The notes: generated by a model not told the origin, from the sequence alone. A stretch of 11,767 bases of DNA from Ruminococcus sp. UBA4275 (GCA_002395085.1 DGVV01000181.1:1-11767); one strand, 5' to 3'. Counted from the first letter of the stretch, positions 1 through 6,380 are shown. Translations and numbers: made by a program.

Positions 1-45
1 AGCGCCCCATTATAATCATCGCGCAGCGATACCTTTTTCGACAGC
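1..45 (-). repeat. Short hairpin-containing repeat, left copy (cut by window edge)
   Basis: The core ATCGCGCAGCGAT at 18-30 is a small hairpin (ATCGC, loop GCA, GCGAT). Read on the minus strand, the stretch matches 11659-11698 at the other end of the window: an AAGG-like box, the same 13-base core, a start-like ATG overlapping the core, an AT-rich spacer of 10 versus 13 bases, then GGGCGC. It is cut at base 1, so its true extent is unknown. On the plus strand the core is followed by ACC and five Ts, so it could also act as a weak terminator for a gene outside the window. Confidence 0.5.
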
Positions 46-48
46 CTG

Positions 49-76
49 AGCGGACGGCGTTTCAGTGCCGTCCGCT
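49..76. repeat. Perfect 10-bp inverted repeat next to the response-regulator promoter
   Basis: AGCGGACGGC (49-58) and GCCGTCCGCT (67-76) are perfect reverse complements around an 8-base loop. The right arm touches the first base of the likely -35 box at 76-81. No clear T-tract follows on either strand, so an operator is as plausible as a terminator of an upstream gene. Confidence 0.55.
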
Positions 77-104
77 TGCATTCTGCCGCGTTTCATGCTA
101 TAAT
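76..104 (+). promoter_or_regulatory. Promoter of the two-component operon
   Basis: TTGCAT (76-81), a 17-base spacer and a perfect TATAAT (99-104) preceded by TGC, which makes it an extended -10. Transcription would start near 110-111, about 17 bases before the ATG and just ahead of the GGAGGTG ribosome site at 114-120, so the leader is very short. Confidence 0.7.
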
Positions 105-127
105 GAGAACAATGGAGGTGAACCGCT

Positions 128-802
128 ATGCCGAAAATCCTGCTCATCGAGGACGACGAACAGCTCGCCCGTTTCCTGATGCGATTTCTCAATTCCGAAG
201 GGTACTCAACTGACTGGGCAAACGGGCAGACGGAAGGTCTGCGGCTGTTTCAGGCGCATTCCTATGACTGCGTGCTGCTGGATATTTCCCTGAAAGACGG
301 CAGCGGCTATTCCGTCTGCGCCGCCGTCAAGGCGGAAAACGATACCCCTGTCATCTTCATCACTGCCTCCGCGGACGAAGCCTGCACTGTCGCGGGATTT
401 GAAATCGGCGCGGATGACTACATCGGCAAACCCTTCGGCACGCGGGAACTGCTTGCCCGTATGAAAAATGTGATGCGGCGGCATCAGAAAACCTCGCCGC
501 TGCTGCATTGCTGCGGTGTCACAATCGACCCCATCAAGGGCATTGTCCTCAAAGACGGCGCAGAAATCATCATGTCTGCCCTCGAATACCGCCTGCTGCT
601 GGTCTTCTTCTCCAACAAGAATCAGATGCTCTCCCGTGACCGCATCGCGGAAGAAATGTGGTCGCTGACCAAAGAATTCATCTCCGATAACACGCTGAGT
701 GTCTACATCCGGCGGCTGCGCGAGAAAATCGAGGACGACCCAAAAAATCCGCGCATCATCGTTACCGTGCGCGGCATCGGCTATAAGGCGGTGGATGGAT
801 GA
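128..802 (+). CDS. OmpR/PhoB-family response regulator
   Basis: This 224-residue DNA-binding response regulator is activated by phosphorylation from the kinase encoded next to it. The receiver domain (about 1-115) has the acidic pair D9/D10, the phospho-acceptor D52 in VLLDIS, the switch T79 in FITA and K101 in the KPF motif. The C-terminal winged-helix domain (about 125-222) carries the family signature ending TVRGIGYK at 213-220. GGAGGTG lies 7 bases before the ATG. The stop overlaps the kinase start (ATGA), so the two are co-transcribed and translationally coupled. The length is typical of the family. The target genes cannot be read from the sequence; neither a transporter nor a resistance gene follows. 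Confidence 0.95.
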   Translation: MPKILLIEDDEQLARFLMRFLNSEGYSTDWANGQTEGLRLFQAHSYDCVLLDISLKDGSGYSVCAAVKAENDTPVIFITASADEACTVAGFEIGADDYIGKPFGTRELLARMKNVMRRHQKTSPLLHCCGVTIDPIKGIVLKDGAEIIMSALEYRLLLVFFSNKNQMLSRDRIAEEMWSLTKEFISDNTLSVYIRRLREKIEDDPKNPRIIVTVRGIGYKAVDG

Positions 803-1788
803 GCGTCAAAAAACGCAGACTCGTACATTTCCTGCTGACTGCGGCTGCTGCGGCGTTCTGCGGATGGTTCAGTCTGCCGTGTGCGGCGGCGGCGACGGTG
901 ATGTCGGCTGTTTTTTTCCTTTTCTATGAGCGGATCTTTGCTCAGCGGCGGAATCATGTGCTGAAACTGTGCGACGACATTGACCGCATTCTCCGCAGCG
1001 ATGACCTCATTCAGTTTGAGGCGTACCGCGAGGGGGAACTCGGCGTTCTCTCGGCGGAAATTCACAAGATGACCATACGGCTGCGGGAACAGAATTCTGC
1101 GCTGCTGCGGGAAAAACAGTTCTCAAAAGAAGCGCTGGAGGACATCTCCCATCAGATTCGCACACCGCTGACTTCCGTGATGATGGTTCTCGGTCTGATG
1201 CATTCGCCCGACCTTACCGTGAAAAAACGTATGGAGTATCTGGGAACGCTGTATGAGCTGCTGGGACACATGAAATGGCTGATTGAAACGATGCTGAGCC
1301 TCTCGCGCATTGAAGCATCTGCCGCGAAATTTGCGCGTGAACCCGTCTCCTGCCGCGAACTGATTGCAAAATCAGTAGATGCGGTTTCTGTGGCTGCGGA
1401 ACTCAAGGGCGTCGAAATCCGGACGGAGATTTCCGATGAGCCGGTCTTTGTGGGAGATTTGCATTACACGCAGGAGGCAATCGTGAATCTGCTGAAAAAT
1501 GCAGTCGAACACACCCCCGCCGGCGGCACGGTGACCGTCACGGCAAAAGGCAGCAACATCGCGGCAAATCTCACCATCTCCGATAACGGCGAGGGCATTC
1601 CGGAGAACGAATTGCCGCATATTTTCGAGCGCTTTTACCGCTCCTCCGAATATACCAAAAACGGATTCGGCATCGGGCTGGCTTTCGCAAAGAAGGTCAT
1701 CACATCGCAGGAAGGCAGCCTGAAAGCGGCAAACCGGAAACCGCACGGCGCGGTCTTTGATATTCGGTTTTATAAAACCACGATCTGA
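799..1788 (+). CDS. Membrane sensor histidine kinase
   Basis: This 329-residue sensor kinase is the partner of the preceding regulator. Two hydrophobic segments (about 10-23 and 27-44) are separated by only a few residues, so there is almost no extracellular sensor domain. The layout resembles intramembrane-sensing kinases. The dimerisation helix holds the H-box ISHQIRTPL with phospho-acceptor H118. The ATPase domain has the N-box around N234 (NLLKNAVEH), the G1 box DNGEGI (262-267), an F-box FERFY (276-280) and the G2 box GFGIGLA (289-295). All catalytic boxes look intact. The start overlaps the regulator stop and has only a weak ribosome site, consistent with coupling. A strong terminator follows, so no further gene belongs to this operon. 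The signal sensed is unknown. Confidence 0.93.
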   Translation: MSVKKRRLVHFLLTAAAAAFCGWFSLPCAAAATVMSAVFFLFYERIFAQRRNHVLKLCDDIDRILRSDDLIQFEAYREGELGVLSAEIHKMTIRLREQNSALLREKQFSKEALEDISHQIRTPLTSVMMVLGLMHSPDLTVKKRMEYLGTLYELLGHMKWLIETMLSLSRIEASAAKFAREPVSCRELIAKSVDAVSVAAELKGVEIRTEISDEPVFVGDLHYTQEAIVNLLKNAVEHTPAGGTVTVTAKGSNIAANLTISDNGEGIPENELPHIFERFYRSSEYTKNGFGIGLAFAKKVITSQEGSLKAANRKPHGAVFDIRFYKTTI

Positions 1789-1850
1789 AAGAAGGTGTCT
1801 CCCGCGGATGATCATTGCGCGGGCAAAGCAATCCCTTTTTCAACAAACTC

Positions 1851-1890
1851 AGACCCGCCTGCACGGAATGTCGTGCGGCGGGTCTTTTTT
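1851..1890 (+). terminator. Rho-independent terminator after the kinase gene
   Basis: AGACCCGCC (1851-1859) pairs with GGCGGGTCT (1877-1885), and inside it GCACG (1861-1865) pairs with CGTGC (1872-1876) around a 6-base loop, with one bulged T. Six Ts run from 1885 to 1890. It sits between convergent genes. The minus-strand side is only moderately T-rich, so it may also help stop the membrane-protein gene that ends at 1902. Confidence 0.9.
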
Positions 1891-1901
1891 CGTGCGGAAT
1901 G

Positions 1902-3089
1902 TCACGCCGGATAATCCTCCGGCAGAATCGTAAAGTCATATACCCACGGTGTCTCGAAGCCGTAGTCCTTTTCGATGCGGAAATCGGGGTGCAGCTCCAT
2001 GCTGGTAATGAGCCATTCGCCCCAGTCGCCGTAACGGGTATCCATGTTGTAGTGGATGTGCAGCAGGCCGTCGCGCAGCAGCAGATACTGGTCGAATCCG
2101 TCCAGCACCGGATGCCGGCTGCTGGTGATCTCCGCCAGCCCCTGCACATGGCTTGTTGCGGGCTCAAGTGCCAGCACCTCTGCGATGTTGTCACCGACCT
2201 GAACATTGTCAAAATCACGCATTTCCAGCGATTTCGTCAGATACATCGTATTGTTCAGGGCGTTATTGTAATAGAACATATAAAGCAAGCCGCCCTCCTC
2301 TGTGCGGTGGATGCCGTACATCCGGTCATCGTCCATTTTCCGCAGCAGCTCGATTTTCGCCCCCTTGTCCCACTGATCCCAGCTCCGCGGTGTGATCGTG
2401 CTGGACTGATGGGGATTCCAGAAATAATACGGGTACACAACGAACACGGTCTGCATGGAAATCGTTTCATGCAGCACATCTTCGTAGGGCGCATCGGTGA
2501 CCGCCCTTGCCAGCAGCGCCTCATATTCCCGCCGCATCCGCTCATCATAAGAGAGCGTTGTGCCGGTCAGGGCGGCAGTCGTGGCAGTGGTTTCGTCCGG
2601 ATCGGTGCGGCAGCTTGCCAGCGTAATGGTGACAGTCGTGGTCTTGGCGGTACTGCCGGTCTTCTTGGAAATCTGCGTAACTGCGTTTGTTTCCGCAGTA
2701 TTCAGAATGCGGTTTGTCTCCGCTGTGACGGCAGTTTCCGTCTCCGCGGATGTACCCTGCCGTCCGGTGACAGTCGTGGTCTCCGCCGCAAGAACTGCGG
2801 TGCTGTCCGTCTGCACAGCGATCAGTGCCGCCGGATCAGTCGTCTCGCAGACAGTCTCCTCCGCAAGATCCGTCTGCACGGAATCCGCCGTCTGCGGCTG
2901 TTCCTCCGGCGCAGGATGTCCCAGCATCCACACGCCGCCCAGAATCCCCGCGCAGACCGCCGCGCTGCCGCCAAGTACCGCATAGCGCAGCAGATTGCCG
3001 TGCTGCCGCGAAACCGGCTCTGCTTCCGTCGTCTCCAGCAGATCCGCATCCAGATCTGTGAGTGCCGTCATAAAATCCAGTGCCTTCAC
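1902..3089 (-). CDS. Single-pass membrane protein, probable anti-sigma factor
   Basis: This 395-residue protein is encoded directly after the sigma factor gene. The N-terminal ~34 residues are cytoplasmic and acidic (MKALDFMTALTDLDADLLE). One membrane helix follows at about 33-56. A Thr/Ala/Glu-rich linker (about 60-180) looks like a surface stalk, and a compact, aromatic-rich C-terminal domain (about 181-395) would lie outside the cell. No HxxxCxxC zinc motif is present, so it is not a classical ZAS-type anti-sigma factor. The start is GTG, in a GTGA overlap with the sigma stop, and AGGAGGAGGG lies just upstream. Gene order, coupling and topology support a role in tethering the sigma factor and sensing outside conditions; this is inference. 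I do not recognise the extracellular domain. The segment VGDNIAEVLALEP followed by DGLLHIHY recalls BamE/SmpA-like folds, but weakly. Confidence 0.75.
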   Translation of the reverse strand: MKALDFMTALTDLDADLLETTEAEPVSRQHGNLLRYAVLGGSAAVCAGILGGVWMLGHPAPEEQPQTADSVQTDLAEETVCETTDPAALIAVQTDSTAVLAAETTTVTGRQGTSAETETAVTAETNRILNTAETNAVTQISKKTGSTAKTTTVTITLASCRTDPDETTATTAALTGTTLSYDERMRREYEALLARAVTDAPYEDVLHETISMQTVFVVYPYYFWNPHQSSTITPRSWDQWDKGAKIELLRKMDDDRMYGIHRTEEGGLLYMFYYNNALNNTMYLTKSLEMRDFDNVQVGDNIAEVLALEPATSHVQGLAEITSSRHPVLDGFDQYLLLRDGLLHIHYNMDTRYGDWGEWLITSMELHPDFRIEKDYGFETPWVYDFTILPEDYPA

Positions 3090-3643
3090 AGTAATCCCTC
3101 CTCCTGTAGATAGCCGCGCAGTTTTTCGCGCGTCCGGCGCAGCACCGACTTGACGCTGCTGCGGTTGAGTCCCATTGCACGCGCAATATCGCCCGCGCTT
3201 TCCAGATACCAGTAATGCCGCACGAAAACCTCGCGGCTCTGCGGCGGCTGACTGCGCAGAAACCGGCTGACTGCCGCCGTAAGCTCCGTTTGCTCGATGC
3301 GGCGCTGCACATCAGTCTGCGATGCCAGCACATCCTCCAGCTCATGCAGCGAGCGATGCAGCTGACCGCTCCCGCGCTTCTGTGCGGATTCCGCACGCAA
3401 ACGGTCAAATGCCGTCCGCCGCACGACTGTCAGCGCATAGGCTTCCAGTTTTGCCGGGTCTGCCGGCGGGATTGCGTTCCAGAGCTTGTGCCAGCAGTCG
3501 TTGACGCATTCTTCTGCGTCCTCGCGGCTGCCCAGAATCCGCTCTGCCAGTGCAATACATCGCGCGCCGTACTGCGCCGCTGTCTCGCGGATTGCACGTT
3601 CATCCCGCGCCGCAAATAGCCGCAGGATCTCCCGATCTTCCAT
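3086..3643 (-). CDS. ECF-type RNA polymerase sigma factor
   Basis: This 185-residue sigma-70 family protein has only regions 2 and 4. Region 2 (about 12-90) contains the helix with EDAEECVNDCWHKLWN and the stretch LEAYALTVVRRTAFDRLR. Region 4 (about 118-180) contains the helix-turn-helix AGDIARAMGLNRSSVKSVL, which would contact the -35 element. The frame stays open upstream to 3916, but GGGAGG lies just before the ATG at 3643 and the family starts this way (MEDREILRLF), so I chose that start. It is coupled by a GTGA overlap to the membrane protein that probably controls it. It lies downstream of rpsT on the same strand but behind the rpsT terminator. I found no convincing promoter in the 61 bases between terminator and start. 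Its regulon is unknown. Confidence 0.9.
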   Translation of the reverse strand: MEDREILRLFAARDERAIRETAAQYGARCIALAERILGSREDAEECVNDCWHKLWNAIPPADPAKLEAYALTVVRRTAFDRLRAESAQKRGSGQLHRSLHELEDVLASQTDVQRRIEQTELTAAVSRFLRSQPPQSREVFVRHYWYLESAGDIARAMGLNRSSVKSVLRRTREKLRGYLQEEGLL

Positions 3644-3704
3644 TCGCTCGCCTCCCTTCATCCACATAGACGGAAAATTCGCCGCACCGGACGCATCCGG
3701 ATAC

Positions 3705-3744
3705 AAAAAAGCCCGCCGTTCTCCGAAAACAGGAAAACGGCGGG
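3705..3744 (-). terminator. Terminator of rpsT
   Basis: Read on the minus strand, CCCGCCGTT (from 3744) pairs with AACGGCGGG (to 3712), extended inward by a 3-bp stem after one mismatch, and is followed by six Ts (3710-3705). It separates rpsT from the sigma factor gene. Confidence 0.88.
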
Positions 3745-3768
3745 ATTTGATTTGTGAAGAATGACCGG

Positions 3769-4041
3769 TCAGACTGCCTTGTTCAGCAGCTTCATGAGCT
3801 GAGACTTCTTGCGGGCAGCGTTGTTCTTGTGCAGGATACCCTTTGCACAAGCCTGATCGACACGCTTGATCGCATAGGTGATGACAGCGGTACGGTCGGT
3901 GCCGCCGACATAGCACTTCTTGATTGCGGTCTTGAGAGCAGAACGGGTCGCACGGTTGCGAGCTGCACGGAGGCGGTTCGTCTTGTCTCTCTTCTCAGGG
4001 GTCGGGCGCTTCTTCGGTGCGGTGTTCTTTGCAGTTGCCAT
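3769..4041 (-). CDS. rpsT: 30S ribosomal protein S20
   Basis: This 90-residue, strongly basic protein binds 16S rRNA early in 30S assembly. Lys/Arg-rich helices fill the N-terminal half (KNTAPKKRPTPEKRDKTNRLRAARNR is the region at 5-30), and the typical C-terminal stretch HKNNAARKKSQLMKLL is at 71-86. The length fits the family. AGGAG lies about 10 bases before the ATG. It has its own promoter, leader and terminator and is divergent from gpr. The rpsT-gpr neighbourhood is well known in Firmicutes and supports both calls. Confidence 0.97.
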   Translation of the reverse strand: MATAKNTAPKKRPTPEKRDKTNRLRAARNRATRSALKTAIKKCYVGGTDRTAVITYAIKRVDQACAKGILHKNNAARKKSQLMKLLNKAV

Positions 4042-4184
4042 TTTAGGTACTCCTTTTCTATCCCTGCTTTTTGCAGGTTCTCAGAATATTTCCGGAAAAG
4101 CGGCATACAGTAATCAGGACGATTATGGCGGGATCGTCCTGCCTGAGCGGGTGGGGACCGCGTACATAAAATGCTGCCAAACCA
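4042..4184 (-). promoter_or_regulatory. Long structured 5' leader of rpsT
   Basis: From the predicted start site near 4184 the leader is about 143 bases. It contains a perfect 9-bp hairpin, CAGGACGAT (4115-4123) with ATCGTCCTG (4133-4141), and a small hairpin CCTGC-loop-GCAGG (4063-4077) shortly before the ribosome site. No T-tract follows the 9-bp stem, so it does not look like an attenuator terminator. Leader-mediated autogenous control of ribosomal protein genes is known in general; that it acts here is inference. Confidence 0.45.
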
Positions 4185-4190
4185 ACTATT

Positions 4191-4219
4191 ATTATACTGG
4201 TTTTGACATAAAAAATCAA
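4191..4219 (-). promoter_or_regulatory. Promoter of rpsT
   Basis: On the minus strand: TTGATT (4219-4214), a spacer of exactly 17 bases and a perfect TATAAT (4196-4191), in an AT-rich stretch. It fits a strong housekeeping promoter. Confidence 0.82.
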
Positions 4220-4287
4220 TCGGCAAAAAGTGGATTTTTCTGCCGTTTCATCCGCAAAATCGAGCAGATTGCACAAAGGAGACCGCT

Positions 4288-5151
4288 ATGCAAATTCGGA
4301 CTGACCTCGCACTCGAACGTGCGGCACATCTCATTGACCGTGAACTGCCGGAAGGCATCCGCATGGCGCGGCGCGGAACGCATTTTCAGGTCACGGAGAT
4401 TACCGTGGAAACCGATGCCGCCGGCGCTGCCATCGGGCGGGGGCACGGAAGGTATCTCACGCTGGAATGCGATGCGCTGCACCATTGCGCGCCGGAACTC
4501 CGGCAGCAGGCAGAGGAACTCGCCGCAGAACTCTCGCCGTTCATTCCGGCGGGGGCGGTGCTGGTCGCAGGGCTTGGCAACGCCGACATCACGCCGGATG
4601 CCCTCGGTCCGGCGGCTGCGGGGCGTATTCTCGCGACGCGGCATCTGCGGGAGGCGCTCGCTGACAACTCCCCCGACACCGATTTTCTGCGCGGGCTGCG
4701 GCAGGTCAGCGTGCTGGCAAACGGCGTTCTCGGTCAGACCGGCATCGAAACAGCGGAACTCATTGCTGCGCTGCGGGAAACCGTTCAGCCCGCCTGCATC
4801 CTCGCGATTGATGCCCTCGCCTGTTCCGATCTGCGGCGGCTGGGCAATACCGTTCAGATTTCAGATGCCGGACTTGCCCCCGGCAGCGGCGTACAAAATA
4901 CGCGCGCCGAACTCAGCGCGAACACACTCGGCATCCCCGTGATTGCAGTCGGTGTGCCGACTGTCGTGGACTTGCATACCGTGGTGCGGCAGGCTTCGGA
5001 ATGCACGAATCTGCGCGGTTTTCCCAATATGATTGTCACGCCGCGCGATATTGACAGGCTGCTGCATCACGCTGCCCGCCTGATTGCTGCTGCGGTCAAT
5101 CTCGCACTGCATCCGCAGCTTTCCTTCGCGGACATCGAATCGCTCGGATAA
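4288..5151 (+). CDS. gpr: Germination (spore) protease GPR
   Basis: This 287-residue protease degrades small acid-soluble spore proteins during germination, freeing DNA and supplying amino acids. Family landmarks are RTDLALE at 4-10 (the propeptide-processing region, with a very short propeptide here), GLGNADITPDALGP (95-108), ILAIDALACSDLRRL (171-185) and the glycine-rich APGSGVQN (197-204) followed by IPVIAVGVPTVVD. D104 and D175 lie in the motifs that hold the proposed aspartate active site of the family. AAAGGAG lies at 4275-4281. It probably heads a three-gene operon with the DUF421 and DUF4363 genes. A forespore sigma-G promoter is expected, but I could not identify one confidently in 4220-4287 or in the rpsT leader. 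Confidence 0.95.
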   Translation: MQIRTDLALERAAHLIDRELPEGIRMARRGTHFQVTEITVETDAAGAAIGRGHGRYLTLECDALHHCAPELRQQAEELAAELSPFIPAGAVLVAGLGNADITPDALGPAAAGRILATRHLREALADNSPDTDFLRGLRQVSVLANGVLGQTGIETAELIAALRETVQPACILAIDALACSDLRRLGNTVQISDAGLAPGSGVQNTRAELSANTLGIPVIAVGVPTVVDLHTVVRQASECTNLRGFPNMIVTPRDIDRLLHHAARLIAAAVNLALHPQLSFADIESLG

Positions 5152-5191
5152 CAGAATTTCACGTATCTGCTTGAAAATCAAGAGGTGTATC

Positions 5192-5869
5192 ATGCTGACT
5201 TCCTTCCTTCGCGTTCTCATACTCTATCCGCTTGTCATCTTCGGCGTGCGGCTCATGGGCAAGCGGCAAATCGGGGAATTGCAGCCCACAGAACTGGTTG
5301 TGACCATCCTCATTTCCAATATTGCAACGCTTCCGCTGGAAGACCAGAATCTCCCGCTGCTCATGGGCATTGCACCGATGGTTGCCCTCATCAGCTTTGA
5401 AGTGCTGCTTTCCTTCGGTGTGCTGCGGAATAAAAAACTGCGGCGGCTGCTTTCGGGCAGTCCGCAAATCATCGTGAAGAATGGCTGTATCGACCAGAAA
5501 AAGCTCGCAGAATTGCGTTTTTCCCTCGACGACCTCATGACCGCCCTGCGCGGAAACGGCGTCTTTGACCTGCGCGAAGTGCAGCTTGCCATTGTGGAAA
5601 CAAACGGCAGAGTCTCGGTGTATCAGAAGGCGCAGAACCGCCCCGTTACCTGCGCAGACCTGCATCTCCATGTGCAGGATGCACCCCCGCCGGAAGTGCT
5701 GATTGCCGATGGCTGCCTCAGTGCGGAAGGCATCGCGGCTGCCGGCTGCACCGACGCGGATATTCAGCAAATGCTGGCAAAACAGCATCTCTCTGCTGCG
5801 GATGTCTTCCTCATGACCGGTGACAGAAACGGCATCGCACAGCTCATCAGAAAGGAGACTACTGCATGA
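5192..5869 (+). CDS. DUF421 (YetF-like) membrane protein
   Basis: This 225-residue protein has three N-terminal membrane helices (about 3-21, 32-48 and 55-77) and a cytoplasmic C-terminal part. The family signature MGKRQIGELQPTELVV is at 22-37. The conserved soluble domain includes SPQIIVKNG (90-98) and SLDDLMTALRGNGVFDL (111-127). The frame is open from 5084, but the ATG at 5192 has AAGAGGTG in front and begins the first helix, so I chose it; the upstream part overlaps gpr. It lies 40 bases after gpr and overlaps the next start by ATGA. DUF421 proteins occur in Bacillus spore membranes and have been linked to spore resistance and germination; the biochemical function is not established. Confidence 0.88.
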   Translation: MLTSFLRVLILYPLVIFGVRLMGKRQIGELQPTELVVTILISNIATLPLEDQNLPLLMGIAPMVALISFEVLLSFGVLRNKKLRRLLSGSPQIIVKNGCIDQKKLAELRFSLDDLMTALRGNGVFDLREVQLAIVETNGRVSVYQKAQNRPVTCADLHLHVQDAPPPEVLIADGCLSAEGIAAAGCTDADIQQMLAKQHLSAADVFLMTGDRNGIAQLIRKETTA

Positions 5870-6222
5870 AAAATGTCCGTACCTGCATCGCCCTGCTGAT
5901 GCTTTGCGGTTTGCTGCTGCTGACGGCGGCTTCCGTTCTGACTGTGCGCCATACCTGCGGCAGTCTCCTCAACGCCGCAGAAAACATCGCAAATACGCTG
6001 CAAACGCATCCTGATGATACCCGTGCCGCCATCCTGACACTCCGGCAGCGCTGGAAATCGGATGCCGCCGTGCTGCACCTCTTTGTGCCGAATCAGACGC
6101 TGGTTGATCTGAATGAGGCAATCGCCAGACTCGATGCCATGTATACCGCTGACTGCGATGAACTGACTGCCGAAATCGCTGCCATCCGCGCAGACCTGCT
6201 CTGGATTCGTGCCAGAAAATAA
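5866..6222 (+). CDS. DUF4363 family membrane-anchored protein
   Basis: This 118-residue protein has one N-terminal hydrophobic helix (about 6-27), probably an uncleaved anchor. The rest is mostly helical (about 30-118), with SLLNAAENIANTLQ and a central RWKSDAAVLHLFVPNQTLVDL segment typical of DUF4363. The ATG overlaps the DUF421 stop (ATGA), with AAAGGAG just upstream, so translation is coupled. DUF421 and DUF4363 genes often sit together in Clostridia, which suggests a shared membrane complex. The function is unknown; its place behind gpr suggests a role in the spore. Confidence 0.8.
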   Translation: MKNVRTCIALLMLCGLLLLTAASVLTVRHTCGSLLNAAENIANTLQTHPDDTRAAILTLRQRWKSDAAVLHLFVPNQTLVDLNEAIARLDAMYTADCDELTAEIAAIRADLLWIRARK

Positions 6223-6233
6223 CCCGCCGCAGC

Positions 6234-6271
6234 GCAAATCTCCCTGCACTTGCAATCTCCCTCTTGCAAAA
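6234..6271 (+). repeat. Short direct repeats reaching into the darA promoter
   Basis: GCAAATCTCCCT (6234-6245) is followed by GCAATCTCCCT (6252-6262) and a third GCAAAA (6266-6271). The palindrome TTGCAA occurs twice (6250-6255 and 6264-6269), and the second copy is the -35 box. This could be an operator or chance similarity. Confidence 0.35.
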
Positions 6272-6292
6272 TACGCCGTTTTGTGGTATACT
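6264..6292 (+). promoter_or_regulatory. Promoter of the darA-holB-ricT operon
   Basis: TTGCAA (6264-6269), a 17-base spacer and TATACT (6287-6292). The start site would be near 6299-6300, exactly where the leader hairpin begins. Confidence 0.78.
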
Positions 6293-6299
6293 TGATAGT

Positions 6300-6340
6300 G
6301 GGGCAGCCTGTATCTCGGTACAGGCGCGTCTGCCCTGTAT
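6300..6340 (+). promoter_or_regulatory. Structured 5' leader of darA with two competing pairings
   Basis: GGGCAG (6301-6306) pairs with CTGCCC (6330-6335), enclosing a second stem CCTGTA (6307-6312) with TACAGG (6319-6324). A second CCTGTA copy at 6334-6339 can pair with the same TACAGG and would break the outer stem. The structure starts at the predicted 5' end of the RNA and lies about 40 bases before the ATG. It matches no riboswitch class I recognise. Confidence 0.45.
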
Positions 6341-6380
6341 CCGTATAGATGGAATTTGCAGAAATGAGGTCGATACATAT

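Noticed and set aside
1801..1823. CCCGCG/CGCGGG hairpin between the kinase stop and the terminator
   Set aside because: It has only 6 bp with an 11-base loop and no immediate T-run. The following hairpin at 1851-1890 is far stronger.
1815..3113. A 432-codon open frame on the plus strand
   Set aside because: It lies opposite the membrane protein gene on the minus strand, shows no recognisable domain, has abundant Arg/His/Cys typical of antisense frames in GC-rich DNA, begins without a ribosome site and runs through the terminator.
3644..3916. Upstream extension of the sigma factor frame by 91 codons
   Set aside because: It would run through the rpsT terminator and antisense-free part of rpsT in another frame. 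A good ribosome site precedes the ATG at 3643.
4203..4208. Perfect TTGACA on the plus strand upstream of gpr
   Set aside because: No -10-like hexamer lies 16-18 bases downstream (the place reads AAAAGT), and gpr is expected to be under a forespore sigma factor. It falls in the spacer of the minus-strand rpsT promoter.
3920..4942. A 340-codon plus frame starting inside rpsT
   Set aside because: It runs antisense to rpsT, through the rpsT promoter and then out of frame through gpr. The gpr frame has all family motifs.
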